From Bryobacteraceae bacterium (lineage in GTDB: Bacteria > Acidobacteriota > Terriglobia > Bryobacterales > Bryobacteraceae): a stretch of DNA of 64,000 nucleotides. The notes beneath the pieces were generated by a model, which saw only the letters and a list, made by a program, of their open reading frames with translations, searched no databases and had not been told where the DNA came from. Below, piece by piece: positions 1 to 7,727 of this stretch (position 1 is its first letter; every line of letters begins with the position of its first letter). The translations under genes were made by a program, and so were the position numbers. The stretch covers positions 1 to 64,000 of the forward strand of contig JAIEMJ010000031.1 of NCBI GenBank assembly GCA_019752335.1, read 5' to 3'.

Positions 1-137
1 GGGAGTTTGGCGGTGAGTCCGTGCTTGACGGCGTTGAGGCGGGCGCGGGATTTGCCGGCTTCGGTGCGAGGACCGGTGGATTTCTGGGCGTTGCTTTGGC
101 AGGCAGCGCGTTGGGCTTCCGTGATGGGTCTTGCCAT
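1..137 (-). CDS. Small conserved protein of unknown function, cut by window edge
   Basis: An ATG at 137 reads leftwards off the window and gives about 45 residues beginning MARPITEAQRAA. It contains the run KSTGPRTEAGKSRARLNAVK followed by HGL. This basic N-terminus is one I recognise from a large family of short uncharacterised proteins in Acidobacteria and Planctomycetes (consensus roughly KSTGPRTxxGKxxxxxNAxKHGL). No catalytic motif is visible and I cannot give a function. No ribosome binding site stands out. The C-terminus lies outside the window, so length and neighbours on that side are unknown. Confidence 0.6.
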   Translation of the reverse strand, partial: MARPITEAQRAACQSNAQKSTGPRTEAGKSRARLNAVKHGLTAKL

Positions 138-551
138 GATTTTAGGGTGACACGCGGGGCCAAAGAATCGTGGCGAGTTTTGCGGGGGGTTGGGGGTTAA
201 GTGTTTTGTTGGTTGGGGGTTGCGATTTTTTGAAATTGTTGTGTACAGGCTAAAGCCGCAACCACTTTTTAGAAATTGCGAGTGGGCGGCTTGGACTCGC
301 TAGCTTTTCTCCCAACAAAAACCATCCCGTGAACCCTTGATTCCTATGGAGGCGAAAATTCGGTGAACTAGGTACCGCCGGGGACGGCAACGGAGGATGA
401 AACTGGGCGAGAGCGGCCACCGCCGAGAACGAGCCACTCACTTTTCGTGCGTGGCTGGTTGGCATGCGCCGGACGGTAAATTGCTGTGCTTGTTTCGCCT
501 AACCCACATGATATCAACGACGTGGTTCTTTGGGGCAGGAGCGTCTGGACC

Positions 552-574
552 AGGACAGGCAGGAGGCCTGTCCT
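552..574. repeat. REP-like hairpin, 9-bp stem
   Basis: AGGACAGGC at 552-560 pairs perfectly with GCCTGTCCT at 566-574 around the loop AGGAG. Its layout (8-9 bp GC-rich stem, short purine or pyrimidine loop, core GAC-R-G-R-C) resembles the hairpins at 61680 and 61800, so it may be a third member of that dispersed family. There is no T-run, so it is not a classical terminator. Confidence 0.55.
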
Positions 575-851
575 ACCGTGGGTGACATCGGCTTCTGGCC
601 CTCATGACGCGCCCAGCGCGTCCGCAACTCTCCAGAAACCAGCTTGTAAACCTTGGTGCTGGTTCCGGCGGGGATTCTGGCGGCGGGATTTGCGCCGTTG
701 GCGGTGCGGGGGAAGTGGGCGGCGATGGTGCTGCTGGCGCTGGTGCCGATGGCCAGTGTGGTGGATGGTGTGGCTGCGGGGCGAGGGGTGAGTCCGCGGT
801 AGGCCTGCTCGATGGCGGCCTTAACGCGCAGGTCCTAGCTGAACGCCGGCC

Positions 852-869
852 AGGGGTGGATCCACCCCT
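852..869. promoter_or_regulatory. 18-bp perfect palindrome abutting a -35 box
   Basis: AGGGGTGGATCCACCCCT is a perfect 18-bp palindrome. It ends at the first base of the TTTACA -35 hexamer (869-874) of the downstream Uma2 gene. The position suits an operator, but the sequence could equally be another dispersed palindromic repeat. No regulator gene lies nearby. Confidence 0.45.
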
Positions 870-897
870 TTACATGATTCGGGAAACTGCCTAGACT
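869..897 (+). promoter_or_regulatory. Sigma-70-type promoter of the broken Uma2 gene
   Basis: TTTACA (869-874), a 17-bp spacer and TAGACT (892-897) form a good sigma-70-like promoter. The hexamer ends 7 nt before the ATG at 905 and no Shine-Dalgarno sequence is present, so the transcript would start at or next to the start codon. Confidence 0.6.
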
Positions 898-904
898 GAG
901 GCAT

Positions 905-1449
905 ATGGGCGCCGCGAAGACGCTGCTATCAGCAGAGCAATTCGACAACTACCCGTTCGAGGAAGCCATGCGCTACGAACTCGACGAAGGGGAACTGATC
1001 GAAATGACGCGGCCCGCGTATCTGCACAACCGATTTTGATTCGCCTCACGGCGCGTTTGTTCCTGTTTCTGGAGACGCATCCCCTTGGGGAGGCGCTGCT
1101 ATCGGAGAACCTGTATGCGTTCGCACCCGATACGCGTCTGGCGCCGGACCTCGCCGTGATTCTGGGGGACCGCCGCATGGGCTTGACGGGGGCCGAGGTG
1201 ATCCCGATAGTCCCAGATCTGGCGATTGAGGTGCTTTCGCCCAGCGAGACTCCGGCCCGCGTCCATCGCAAGCTTGGACAATACTTCCGGGCGGGGGTGC
1301 GCGAGGTGTGGCTCATCGATCCGGAAGACCGCTCCGTCGAAATCTGGACGGGGCCATCGCTGCCGGAGCATTCTCTGACCGGTGAGGCCGCCGTGACGTC
1401 TGTTTTGCTGCCGGGCTTCGATCTCCCGCTGAGCGACTTGTTCGCCTAA
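905..1449 (+). pseudogene. Uma2 family endonuclease, frameshifted
   Basis: The ATG at 905 opens a frame (MGAAKTLLSAEQF..., then RYELDEGELIEMTRPAYLHN) that hits a stop at 1037-1039. The rest of a Uma2 protein continues in the -1 frame to 1449. Restoring one base at CGATTTTGATT (near 1033) would give LHNRILIRL and a continuous protein of about 181 residues, the usual Uma2 size. The PD-(D/E)xK elements are present in the second part: PDLAVIL, then LAIEVLSPSE followed by the HRKLGQYFRAGVREVWLIDP block. Uma2 proteins are putative restriction-like nucleases of unknown biological role. The end overlaps the convergent FMN oxidase gene by 4 bp. The break may be a real mutation or an assembly error; programmed frameshifting at TTTT is less likely. 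Confidence 0.8.
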
Positions 1450-2606
1450 CGCCGGCCGACGTGGCTGGCCGTGATCTGCTTGAGGGAGGTGACGCCGCAT
1501 TGCTTCATCACCAGTTCGAGCTCGACACGCAGCAAGTCGATGACGCGCTCGACGCCGGGTTGGCCGAAGGCGGCCAGACCCCAGATGTACGGGCGGCCGA
1601 TGAAGACGGCGCGGGCGCCGAGGGCGAGGGCTTTAAAGATGTCCGTGCCGCGCCGGAAGCCGCCGTCGATGAAGACGGGCAGGCCTTGGGCGCCTTCCAT
1701 CACCTCGGGTAGGCATTCGATGGTGCCGCGGCCACTCTCTTCGGCCCGGCCTCCGTGGTTCGAGACGATGATTCCGTCGGCACCCTGCTGGCGGCAGAGT
1801 TCGGCGTCCTCGCGGGTCTCGATGCCCTTGATGAGCAACTTCGCCGACTTCATCAATTTGCGCAGGCGGGCGATGTCCTGCCAGGTCATGGCGGGATTCG
1901 TGGTGCGCAGGCCTTCGACGTTGAGGCCCTGGTACATGGGCTTGCGGCGGTAGAAGTCCTCGGGGCGGGTACCGTGGCAGACGGGGCACTCGCGCCGGTC
2001 GAGCAGTTTGGCGCGGTCAAGCGTTTCGGTGTGGCGGCCGGCATGCGTATCGACGGTGAGGGCGATCACCGGGCAGCCGGCTTGTTCCACGCGTTGCACC
2101 AGGCTTTCGGTGACGTCCCAGCGGGAGCCTGAGTAGAGCTGATACCAGGGAGGGCGGCCCAGCTCTCGCGCGACGTCCTCCACCGACGTCGTGGTGGCGG
2201 TGGAGAGAATCTGCAGGGTGCGCTGGGCCTTGGCGGCGCGCGCGACCAGCAATTCGCCCTGCGCATGAAACGCCTTTTGATTGCCGATGGGCGCCAGGCC
2301 GATGGGGCTCTCCCAGGTAGTGCCGAAGATTTCGGTACGCAGGTCCGCGGTGCGGATATCGACCAGGCGGCGGGGGCGGAGGTAATAGCGATTGAAGCCT
2401 TGGCGATTCGCGCGTAGCGTCGCATCGTCGTCGACGCCGGTGGCGAGGTAGCCGAAGTGCGCGGGCGGCAGAGCTTTCCTGGCCGGCTCTTCGAAGTCCA
2501 TCACGTTGATGGCGGCTTCCGGTGCGGCGATGGGCGCTTGGGCGAAGGCTGGGCTGGCGGCCAAATAGGCCAGAAAGCGGCGGCGGGCCAAAGGATCGAA
2601 GGGCAT
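1446..2606 (-). CDS. Alpha-hydroxy-acid oxidising protein (FMN-dependent)
   Basis: This 386-residue protein belongs to the FMN-dependent L-2-hydroxy-acid oxidase/dehydrogenase family (glycolate oxidase, lactate dehydrogenase LldD). The TIM-barrel hallmarks are visible: K260 in LLIKGI (FMN contact), the catalytic SNHGGR at 282-287, DGGFRRG at 314-320 and GRPY at 337-340. Such enzymes oxidise 2-hydroxy acids to 2-oxo acids; the substrate cannot be told from sequence. The N-terminus ARRRFLAYLAASPAFAQA looks like a twin-arginine-type signal, so the enzyme may be exported, which is unusual for this family though seen in Acidobacteria. An insertion around 205-225 (ECPVCHG) carries two cysteines. 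It stands alone in its transcription unit. Confidence 0.9.
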   Translation of the reverse strand: MPFDPLARRRFLAYLAASPAFAQAPIAAPEAAINVMDFEEPARKALPPAHFGYLATGVDDDATLRANRQGFNRYYLRPRRLVDIRTADLRTEIFGTTWESPIGLAPIGNQKAFHAQGELLVARAAKAQRTLQILSTATTTSVEDVARELGRPPWYQLYSGSRWDVTESLVQRVEQAGCPVIALTVDTHAGRHTETLDRAKLLDRRECPVCHGTRPEDFYRRKPMYQGLNVEGLRTTNPAMTWQDIARLRKLMKSAKLLIKGIETREDAELCRQQGADGIIVSNHGGRAEESGRGTIECLPEVMEGAQGLPVFIDGGFRRGTDIFKALALGARAVFIGRPYIWGLAAFGQPGVERVIDLLRVELELVMKQCGVTSLKQITASHVGRR

Positions 2607-2621
2607 GCGCCTGTTAGCTTA

Positions 2622-2972
2622 TCAGCGTTGCCCCGGGTGATGGGTCTGCTTGGCCGCGAGAATCTCCACGCCGGCCATGGTGTGCTTCCACTCGATGACG
2701 GCGAACGGTTCCGTGGCGCCGTTCAGGTAGAGCTCCTGCCGGGCGCGCCGCCACATCCGGGTGAGACTCTTGGTCCGCATCTGGGCGCGCTCGCCCTCCG
2801 GGATCCCGTCCTCGTCGTACCCCATGACCTGAATGTCTCCGACCTGCCCGTTGACCACCTTCTGCGTTACCTCGAAGACCGGCGTAGGGGGAAGGTCAGA
2901 AGATTGCTCCAGGATCGTCACTACCTCTCGCAAGGACGCCGGCTTGGGCGCCTTGCTGTGCGCGCGGGACAT
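2622..2972 (-). CDS. Hypothetical protein, 116 residues
   Basis: The open frame encodes a small charged protein with no signal peptide, membrane segment or motif I recognise. The composition is protein-like: it ends in EWKHTMAGVEILAAKQ and has a basic middle (MRTKSLTRMWRRARQELYLN). No clear ribosome binding site precedes the ATG at 2972. It starts next to the point where a PD40 gene remnant on the other strand is cut off (about 2975), so it could have arrived with the rearrangement. Overlapping plus-strand frames look less protein-like. It may be spurious. Confidence 0.45.
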   Translation of the reverse strand: MSRAHSKAPKPASLREVVTILEQSSDLPPTPVFEVTQKVVNGQVGDIQVMGYDEDGIPEGERAQMRTKSLTRMWRRARQELYLNGATEPFAVIEWKHTMAGVEILAAKQTHHPGQR

Positions 2973-2974
2973 GT

Positions 2975-3100
2975 TTGGTGCGGACGCTCCCGTTCACCGG
3001 TACCAACGCCGGTCTCGACATTTCTCCCGATGGGCGGACACTGCTGTTTTCGGCGTGGGAACAGTCAGAGGGCGACCTGATGAGTGTGCAGCTTCCGTAG
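2975..3100 (+). pseudogene. C-terminal remnant of a PD40/winged-helix-type protein
   Basis: In one plus-strand frame ending at TAG 3098-3100 the translation reads TLPFTGTNAGLDISPDGRTL and then LFSAWEQSEGDLMSVQLP. This is the last blade and tail typical of the large Acidobacterial winged-helix/PD40 proteins (SPDGRxLLxxxxDQxxSDLMxVxxF at the C-terminus). Nothing upstream of about 2975 in that frame continues the propeller, and no start codon with context exists, so I read it as a truncated relic. A complete relative is encoded at 7728-9917. Confidence 0.5.
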
Positions 3101-3124
3101 TGCGCGCCTTCCCACCGGTTGCCC

Positions 3125-3148
3125 AATATGATAGGATTCCGTCATATT
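3125..3148. promoter_or_regulatory. Inverted repeat just upstream of the receptor RBS
   Basis: AATATGA (3125-3131) and TCATATT (3142-3148) form a perfect 7-bp dyad with a 10-nt spacer. It ends directly before the AAAGGAG ribosome binding site of the TonB-dependent receptor. It could be an operator or a 5'-UTR hairpin; AT-rich sequence in a GC-rich genome makes pure chance less likely but not excluded. Confidence 0.35.
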
Positions 3149-3166
3149 AAAGGAGTTTCACAAACC

Positions 3167-6100
3167 ATGAGGAATATTTTGCTCTGGAGTGCTCTGCTTG
3201 GCACCTCCCTTTTTTCCCAGGTAGAACGTGCCACTATCGTAGGCACAGCCTCTGACGCGTCCGGCGCGGCGATTGCCGGCGTCGAGGTGACGCTTACCGC
3301 GCAGGCCACCGGCACCAAGGCCCTGACGACCTCCGACGAGACGGGCGCCTACACTTTCGTCAACCTGATTCCCGGCACCTATACGGTGCAAGCCGCGAAG
3401 AGCGGCTTTCGCGGAGTCGTCTTCCGCGACTTCGTGCTACAGGTGAGCCAGACCGCGCGGCTGGATCTAAAGCTTGAAGTGGGTGGCGTGGAACAGGCGA
3501 TCGAAGTGACTGGCGCGATTCCGCTTTTGCAGACCGAAAACGCCTCTGTCGGACAGGTGATCTCGCGTGAGGCTGTCGAGTCGCTGCCGCTCAATGGGCG
3601 CAACTTCGTCCAACTGGCGATCCTCTCGCCTGGGGTGACGGGGCTCGACTATGCGCAGTCCAACACGATCAACTCTGGCCGGCGGCCCGACGAACTGCGT
3701 CCGGGCGGGACGGCGCTGGCCGCCAATGGCGCCCGCAGCACGTCGAACCAGGTGTTGGTGGACGGCATCGACAATACCGAAATGATCTCGCAGACCTTCA
3801 TCATTCGCCCGGCGGTGGAAGGCATTCAGGAGTTCAAGGTGCTGACGAACAACGCGGGCGCTGAGTACGGACGCTCGGCTGGCGCGGTGGTCGTGATCAC
3901 CACGAAGTCGGGTGGCAATGACTTTCACGGGTCCTTGTTTGAGTTTCTGCGTAATGACCGGCTGGACGCCCGGAACTTCTTCGCCCGGGCGGACCAGAAG
4001 ATCCCTCCTTTCAAGCTCAACCAGTACGGCGCGGCCTTGGGCGGTCCGGTGCGGCGCAATCGCACGTTCTTCTTCGCGAACTACGAGGGCTACCGCGAGG
4101 TCTTCGGCGACACCCAGACGGTGACGGTCCCGACTGCGGCGATGAAAACTGGTGACCTGCGCGGCGTCGCAGTGAACGGTATCTTCGATCCGCTCACCAC
4201 GCGGCCCAACCCCGCGGGCGGCGCCGCCATTCGTGACCGCTTCCCCAACGACACGGTGCCCGCCAGCCGCTTCGATCCGATTGGCGCTGGCCTGGTCCGC
4301 CTCTTCCCGGATCCGCAGCGGGCTGGCCTGATCAATAACTTCGTCGCCAATCCGGTGAAGCGCTCCAGTCTGCATCGGGCCGACGGACGGCTCGATCATC
4401 AGCTTTCGAGCAAGGACACGCTTTTCTTCCGCTACTCCATCGATAAGAGCATCATCACGATGCCCGATACCTTTAACAAGGACATCGGCGGCAACGAAGC
4501 CAGCTTTGCCGGCGACAATAACGTCACCGGGCGCAGCGCCGTCTTCGCTTGGACGCGCAGCTTTACGCCGTCCACCATCGGCGATTTCCGCTATGGCTAC
4601 ACGCAGTTCAACTCGGCCCTGATTCCCACGCAACTTACCAATCCGCTGTGGTCGCGCATTCCGGGGCGCAACGCGAACGACCCCTTCCAGCCCACGGCGC
4701 CGATCGTCGGTACCGCCGGTTACGCCGGCTTGGGCAACGCCCGCTCGACGCCGTTGATTCGTGACCAGAAGATGCATGAGCTCATTGCCAATTTCTCCAC
4801 CTTGAAGGGCTCGCACAATCTGAAGTACGGCGTGGATCTGCGCTTCCGCACCACGGGCGAGACGGCGTCGCCTCCCGGGGAAAGCGGCTTCGGACGCTGG
4901 AACTTCGATCCGGCCTATTCGCGCAACCCGGCTTCGCCCGGCGGCACCGGCGACACCATCGCCACTATGCTGCTGGGTTACCCGATCGCCCTGCGCCGCG
5001 ACGTCTTTGTGAATGGCTCCGCCACGCAGAACACGAACGAGCTCAACTTTTACTTCCGCGACGAGTGGCGCGTGAACAAGAAGCTCACGCTGAATCTGGG
5101 TCTGCATTATGAAGTGAACACGCCGTTCGTCGAACAAAAGGATCAGATCGTCAACTTCGATCCGGTCTCCGCGCGGCAGTTGATCGCCGGGCGCGATGGC
5201 GTCTCGCGCACCGGCAACATCAATACCGACTGGAAGGCCTGGGGACCGCGGGTGAGCTTTGCCTATCAGATCGACAAGAAGACCGTCTTCCGCGGCGGCT
5301 ACGGACTCTTCTATGAGCCGCAAGGCAACTTCAACACGAGCATCCGGCAATTTCGCCAGCCGCCCTTCGGCTTCGTCATCAACCAGCCCTTCAGCGGCAA
5401 CGACGTGCCCACCGTGCTCACGTCGCAGGGCTTCCCCACCTCCACCGCCGTTCCGGACCTCACGCGCACGCCGACGCTCTACGCCCTACGCGCCGTCACC
5501 CCCAATTACCGCAATGGACAGATCCAGCAGTTCAACCTCAGCGCGCAGCGCGAGATGGGCATGAACAGCGTGCTGACGGTGGGCTTTGTCGGCTCCGCCG
5601 GCGCGTTGCTCAGTTGGGCGCGCAATATCAATCAGCCTGACCCTGGGGCTGGCGCGATCGATCCCCGTCGTCCCTTCTTCGGCCGACTGCCCGGCGTGAC
5701 GAACATCGCCTGGCTCGAGAGTTCGGCCAATTCGGCCTACACGTCGATGCAGGTCACCTATGAGAAGCGCTTCTCCCGCGGTCTCTATTTCCTCAGCAAT
5801 TGGACCTGGGCGCATGGCCTCGACAATGTCGGCGGCGACGGCGGCGCGAACGGGCCCATTCCGCAGGATCCGCGCAACCGCCGCGCTGATTGGGCCAGTT
5901 CGAACGCCGACATCCGGCATCGCGTGAACATCGCATCGTCTTATCAACTGCCGTTCGGCAAGAACCTCAAGTCTCCCGCTCGTTACGTCGTTGCGGGCTG
6001 GGAGCTGGGCGGATTGCTCGTGATGCAGAGCGGGCTGCCGTTCACGGCCACCGTGCCCGGTTCGCCTTCCAATACCGGCGCCGGATCGCGGGCCAATCCC

Positions 6101-6433
6101 GTGGACGGGGTGAGCCCGAGCGTCAGTGACCAGTCGATCAACCGCTGGTTCAACCCCGCGGCGTTCACCACGCCGGCGGCCTTCACCTGGGGCACGCTCG
6201 GCCGCAACACGTTGCGCGGTCCGTCGATCGGCAACGTGGACTTGTCGGCCGCGAAGAAGTTCCTGTTCAAGGAGAATCGGCGGCTCGAGTTCCGGGCCGA
6301 GTTTTTCAACGCGCTCAACCACCCCCAGTTTTCGCTCCCCGGGTCGACGATCGGCGTCGGCGGCGTGGGGACCATCACCGCGACCCAGCGGGCGAACCGT
6401 CAGATCCAGTTCGCCCTGCGCTTCGCTTACTAG
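3167..6433 (+). CDS. TonB-dependent receptor, Oar-like, with carboxypeptidase-regulatory domain
   Basis: The protein has about 1088 residues. The ATG at 3167 is chosen because AAAGGAG lies 11 nt upstream and the first residues (MRNILLWSALLGTSLFSQ) form a signal peptide. Domains in order: a carboxypeptidase-regulatory-like Ig fold (about 20-105, IVGTASDASGAAIAGVEVTL), a plug domain (about 110-250, LPLNGRNFVQLAILSPGVTG) and a long outer-membrane beta-barrel ending in the aromatic terminus QIQFALRFAY. Oar-like receptors are numerous in Solibacter-type genomes and are thought to take up large or complex substrates using TonB energy; the ligand here is unknown. No polysaccharide-utilisation genes are adjacent. 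The next gene, on the opposite strand, encodes a secreted beta-propeller. Confidence 0.93.
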   Translation: MRNILLWSALLGTSLFSQVERATIVGTASDASGAAIAGVEVTLTAQATGTKALTTSDETGAYTFVNLIPGTYTVQAAKSGFRGVVFRDFVLQVSQTARLDLKLEVGGVEQAIEVTGAIPLLQTENASVGQVISREAVESLPLNGRNFVQLAILSPGVTGLDYAQSNTINSGRRPDELRPGGTALAANGARSTSNQVLVDGIDNTEMISQTFIIRPAVEGIQEFKVLTNNAGAEYGRSAGAVVVITTKSGGNDFHGSLFEFLRNDRLDARNFFARADQKIPPFKLNQYGAALGGPVRRNRTFFFANYEGYREVFGDTQTVTVPTAAMKTGDLRGVAVNGIFDPLTTRPNPAGGAAIRDRFPNDTVPASRFDPIGAGLVRLFPDPQRAGLINNFVANPVKRSSLHRADGRLDHQLSSKDTLFFRYSIDKSIITMPDTFNKDIGGNEASFAGDNNVTGRSAVFAWTRSFTPSTIGDFRYGYTQFNSALIPTQLTNPLWSRIPGRNANDPFQPTAPIVGTAGYAGLGNARSTPLIRDQKMHELIANFSTLKGSHNLKYGVDLRFRTTGETASPPGESGFGRWNFDPAYSRNPASPGGTGDTIATMLLGYPIALRRDVFVNGSATQNTNELNFYFRDEWRVNKKLTLNLGLHYEVNTPFVEQKDQIVNFDPVSARQLIAGRDGVSRTGNINTDWKAWGPRVSFAYQIDKKTVFRGGYGLFYEPQGNFNTSIRQFRQPPFGFVINQPFSGNDVPTVLTSQGFPTSTAVPDLTRTPTLYALRAVTPNYRNGQIQQFNLSAQREMGMNSVLTVGFVGSAGALLSWARNINQPDPGAGAIDPRRPFFGRLPGVTNIAWLESSANSAYTSMQVTYEKRFSRGLYFLSNWTWAHGLDNVGGDGGANGPIPQDPRNRRADWASSNADIRHRVNIASSYQLPFGKNLKSPARYVVAGWELGGLLVMQSGLPFTATVPGSPSNTGAGSRANPVDGVSPSVSDQSINRWFNPAAFTTPAAFTWGTLGRNTLRGPSIGNVDLSAAKKFLFKENRRLEFRAEFFNALNHPQFSLPGSTIGVGGVGTITATQRANRQIQFALRFAY

Positions 6434-6456
6434 GCACGGCGATTCTACCTGACTGT

Positions 6457-7584
6457 CTACCTGACTGAGACTTTGAGAATGCGGCCGGAGAGTTCGAGGA
6501 TGAAGAGCTCTTCCGTGGCCGGGTCGAAGGCCAGGCTGACCGGGGCGCGCAGGTCGTTGAGGACGACTTGCGGGGCTGGGCTGTCGTAGCGGAGGAGCCG
6601 GCCGGGGCCGGCTGGCGTGGCGAGTTGGGCGACGCTGAATTCGAGTGCGAAAAACTGGGGTCGCTGGCCGGGCCGGTCTCTCCACAGGACGTCCACCGCC
6701 GAAGTCAGGTTAAAGATGAAGGGCTCCATCACCTTGGTTTCGGGGTTCACCGCGAGGACGCGCGCGTAGCCGGAGGAGAACGGAACGCCGGTGAGGAAGC
6801 TGACCAGGATCTGGTCTCCGTACAGACGGATACTAGTGGGCACGGCGTCAATCATGGGCGGCCCGATGGGGCCGATGTTGGGCAGGGCCGGGAAGCGGAC
6901 TTGGCGCTGCCAACGGCCGGTGGCCGTGTTCACCCGACTGAGGGTGTTCATGGAGCCGTCCGAGACCCAGAGCGTGCTGCCATCCGGGGTGAGGGCGAGC
7001 CCCCAGGGGTTGCCGAAGCGATAGCCGGTCCCCTCCGGAACCGAGTCAGGAAAGTCAGCCAGCACGCTCACCTGGGCGCGCCCGCCGGCGCCGTCTTCCA
7101 GGTTGAGAGACTCGCCGTCCGCCAGGGATTGCTGCTGGGCCGGGGTGAACCGAAAGGTGCCGGTGATGGTATCGATGTCGGTGCTAAAGCGGACCTCAAG
7201 AATGGAACAGAAGATGGGAGACGACGCGCCAGCCGGGTTATGAATCGTCGCACCGGTGGGGGGGCGCCGTTCTATGTCGCCACCACCCACGGCAATGTAC
7301 AGGGTCCGGTCGCGGAGGGCCAGGGCGGTGGGGCCACTGCCTCCTCCGGTGACTTCGGTGCCCGACGGCATGCCCTCGAAGAGGCTACGACGGACGCCGG
7401 CGCGAGACACGAAGGAGATCCGTCCGGAATTAGTCTGCGTGCTGGTTTCGGTGACGAGGAAATTGCCCCGGGGCGTCAGGATGATCTTCTGTGGACCCTG
7501 CAGGCCAGTGATGATCACCTCGGCCTGCCCAAGAAGTAGGGCTGCCGCGGCGAGAGAGAGAGTGGCGAGTTTTAGAGAGCTCAT
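6457..7584 (-). CDS. ScyD/ScyE-like secreted beta-propeller protein
   Basis: With the ATG at 7584 the protein is 375 residues and starts with a clean signal peptide (MSSLKLATLSLAAAALLLGQA). A longer start at 7647 would add 21 residues with no signal character. The body has NHL/SMP-30-like propeller blades: GLQGPQKIILTPRGNFLVTE near the N-terminus, YRFGNPWGLALTPDGSTLWV in the middle and APVSLAFDPATEELFILELS at the end. This matches the ScyD/ScyE family of extracytoplasmic proteins, first named in cyanobacterial scytonemin clusters, whose general role is unclear. Convergent with the TonB-dependent receptor and divergent from the PD40 regulator. Confidence 0.75.
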   Translation of the reverse strand: MSSLKLATLSLAAAALLLGQAEVIITGLQGPQKIILTPRGNFLVTETSTQTNSGRISFVSRAGVRRSLFEGMPSGTEVTGGGSGPTALALRDRTLYIAVGGGDIERRPPTGATIHNPAGASSPIFCSILEVRFSTDIDTITGTFRFTPAQQQSLADGESLNLEDGAGGRAQVSVLADFPDSVPEGTGYRFGNPWGLALTPDGSTLWVSDGSMNTLSRVNTATGRWQRQVRFPALPNIGPIGPPMIDAVPTSIRLYGDQILVSFLTGVPFSSGYARVLAVNPETKVMEPFIFNLTSAVDVLWRDRPGQRPQFFALEFSVAQLATPAGPGRLLRYDSPAPQVVLNDLRAPVSLAFDPATEELFILELSGRILKVSVR

Positions 7585-7674
7585 AGCAGCCGAGCCTACG
7601 CAACCTCGAGCGGGATTGCCATGCTCTTGTGATGCAAACTGGCTCATCGCGGAAATGATAGATAAATTTGGGGG

Positions 7675-7703
7675 TTAACAGCGAGCATCACTTCTGGTAT
7701 AGT
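7675..7703 (+). promoter_or_regulatory. Sigma-70-type promoter of the PD40 regulator
   Basis: TTAACA (7675-7680), exactly 17 bp, then TATAGT (7698-7703). A start about 7 nt later leaves a leader of roughly 18-20 nt containing GGGAAG (7714-7719), a reasonable ribosome binding site for the ATG at 7728. Confidence 0.65.
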
Positions 7704-7727
7704 CTTGCTCAACGGGAAGTAATCCGC

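Larger units (their letters stand above)
138..904. other. Gene-poor stretch with small palindromes
   Basis: I see no convincing gene here. The frames that are open have no start codon with context or are rich in low-complexity Gly/Cys/Trp. A minus-strand frame from about 840 down to 519 is open but begins directly after a stop codon and has no start, so at most it is a gene remnant. The stretch holds a hairpin at 552-574, a perfect palindrome at 852-869 and the promoter of the downstream Uma2 gene. Confidence 0.6.

Noticed and set aside
1028-1040. Programmed -1 frameshift in the Uma2 gene
   Set aside because: TTTT alone is a poor slippery site, no downstream structure is evident and a single-base deletion explains it more simply.
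3467-5350. 627-codon open frame antisense to the TonB-dependent receptor
   Set aside because: Composition (Arg/Val/Gly/Asp/His-rich, no domains) is that of a GC-rich shadow frame; the plus strand encodes an unmistakable receptor.
5486-6685. 399-codon antisense frame over the receptor end
   Set aside because: Arg/Pro/Ala-rich shadow overlapping both the receptor and the ScyD-like gene; no protein family resemblance.
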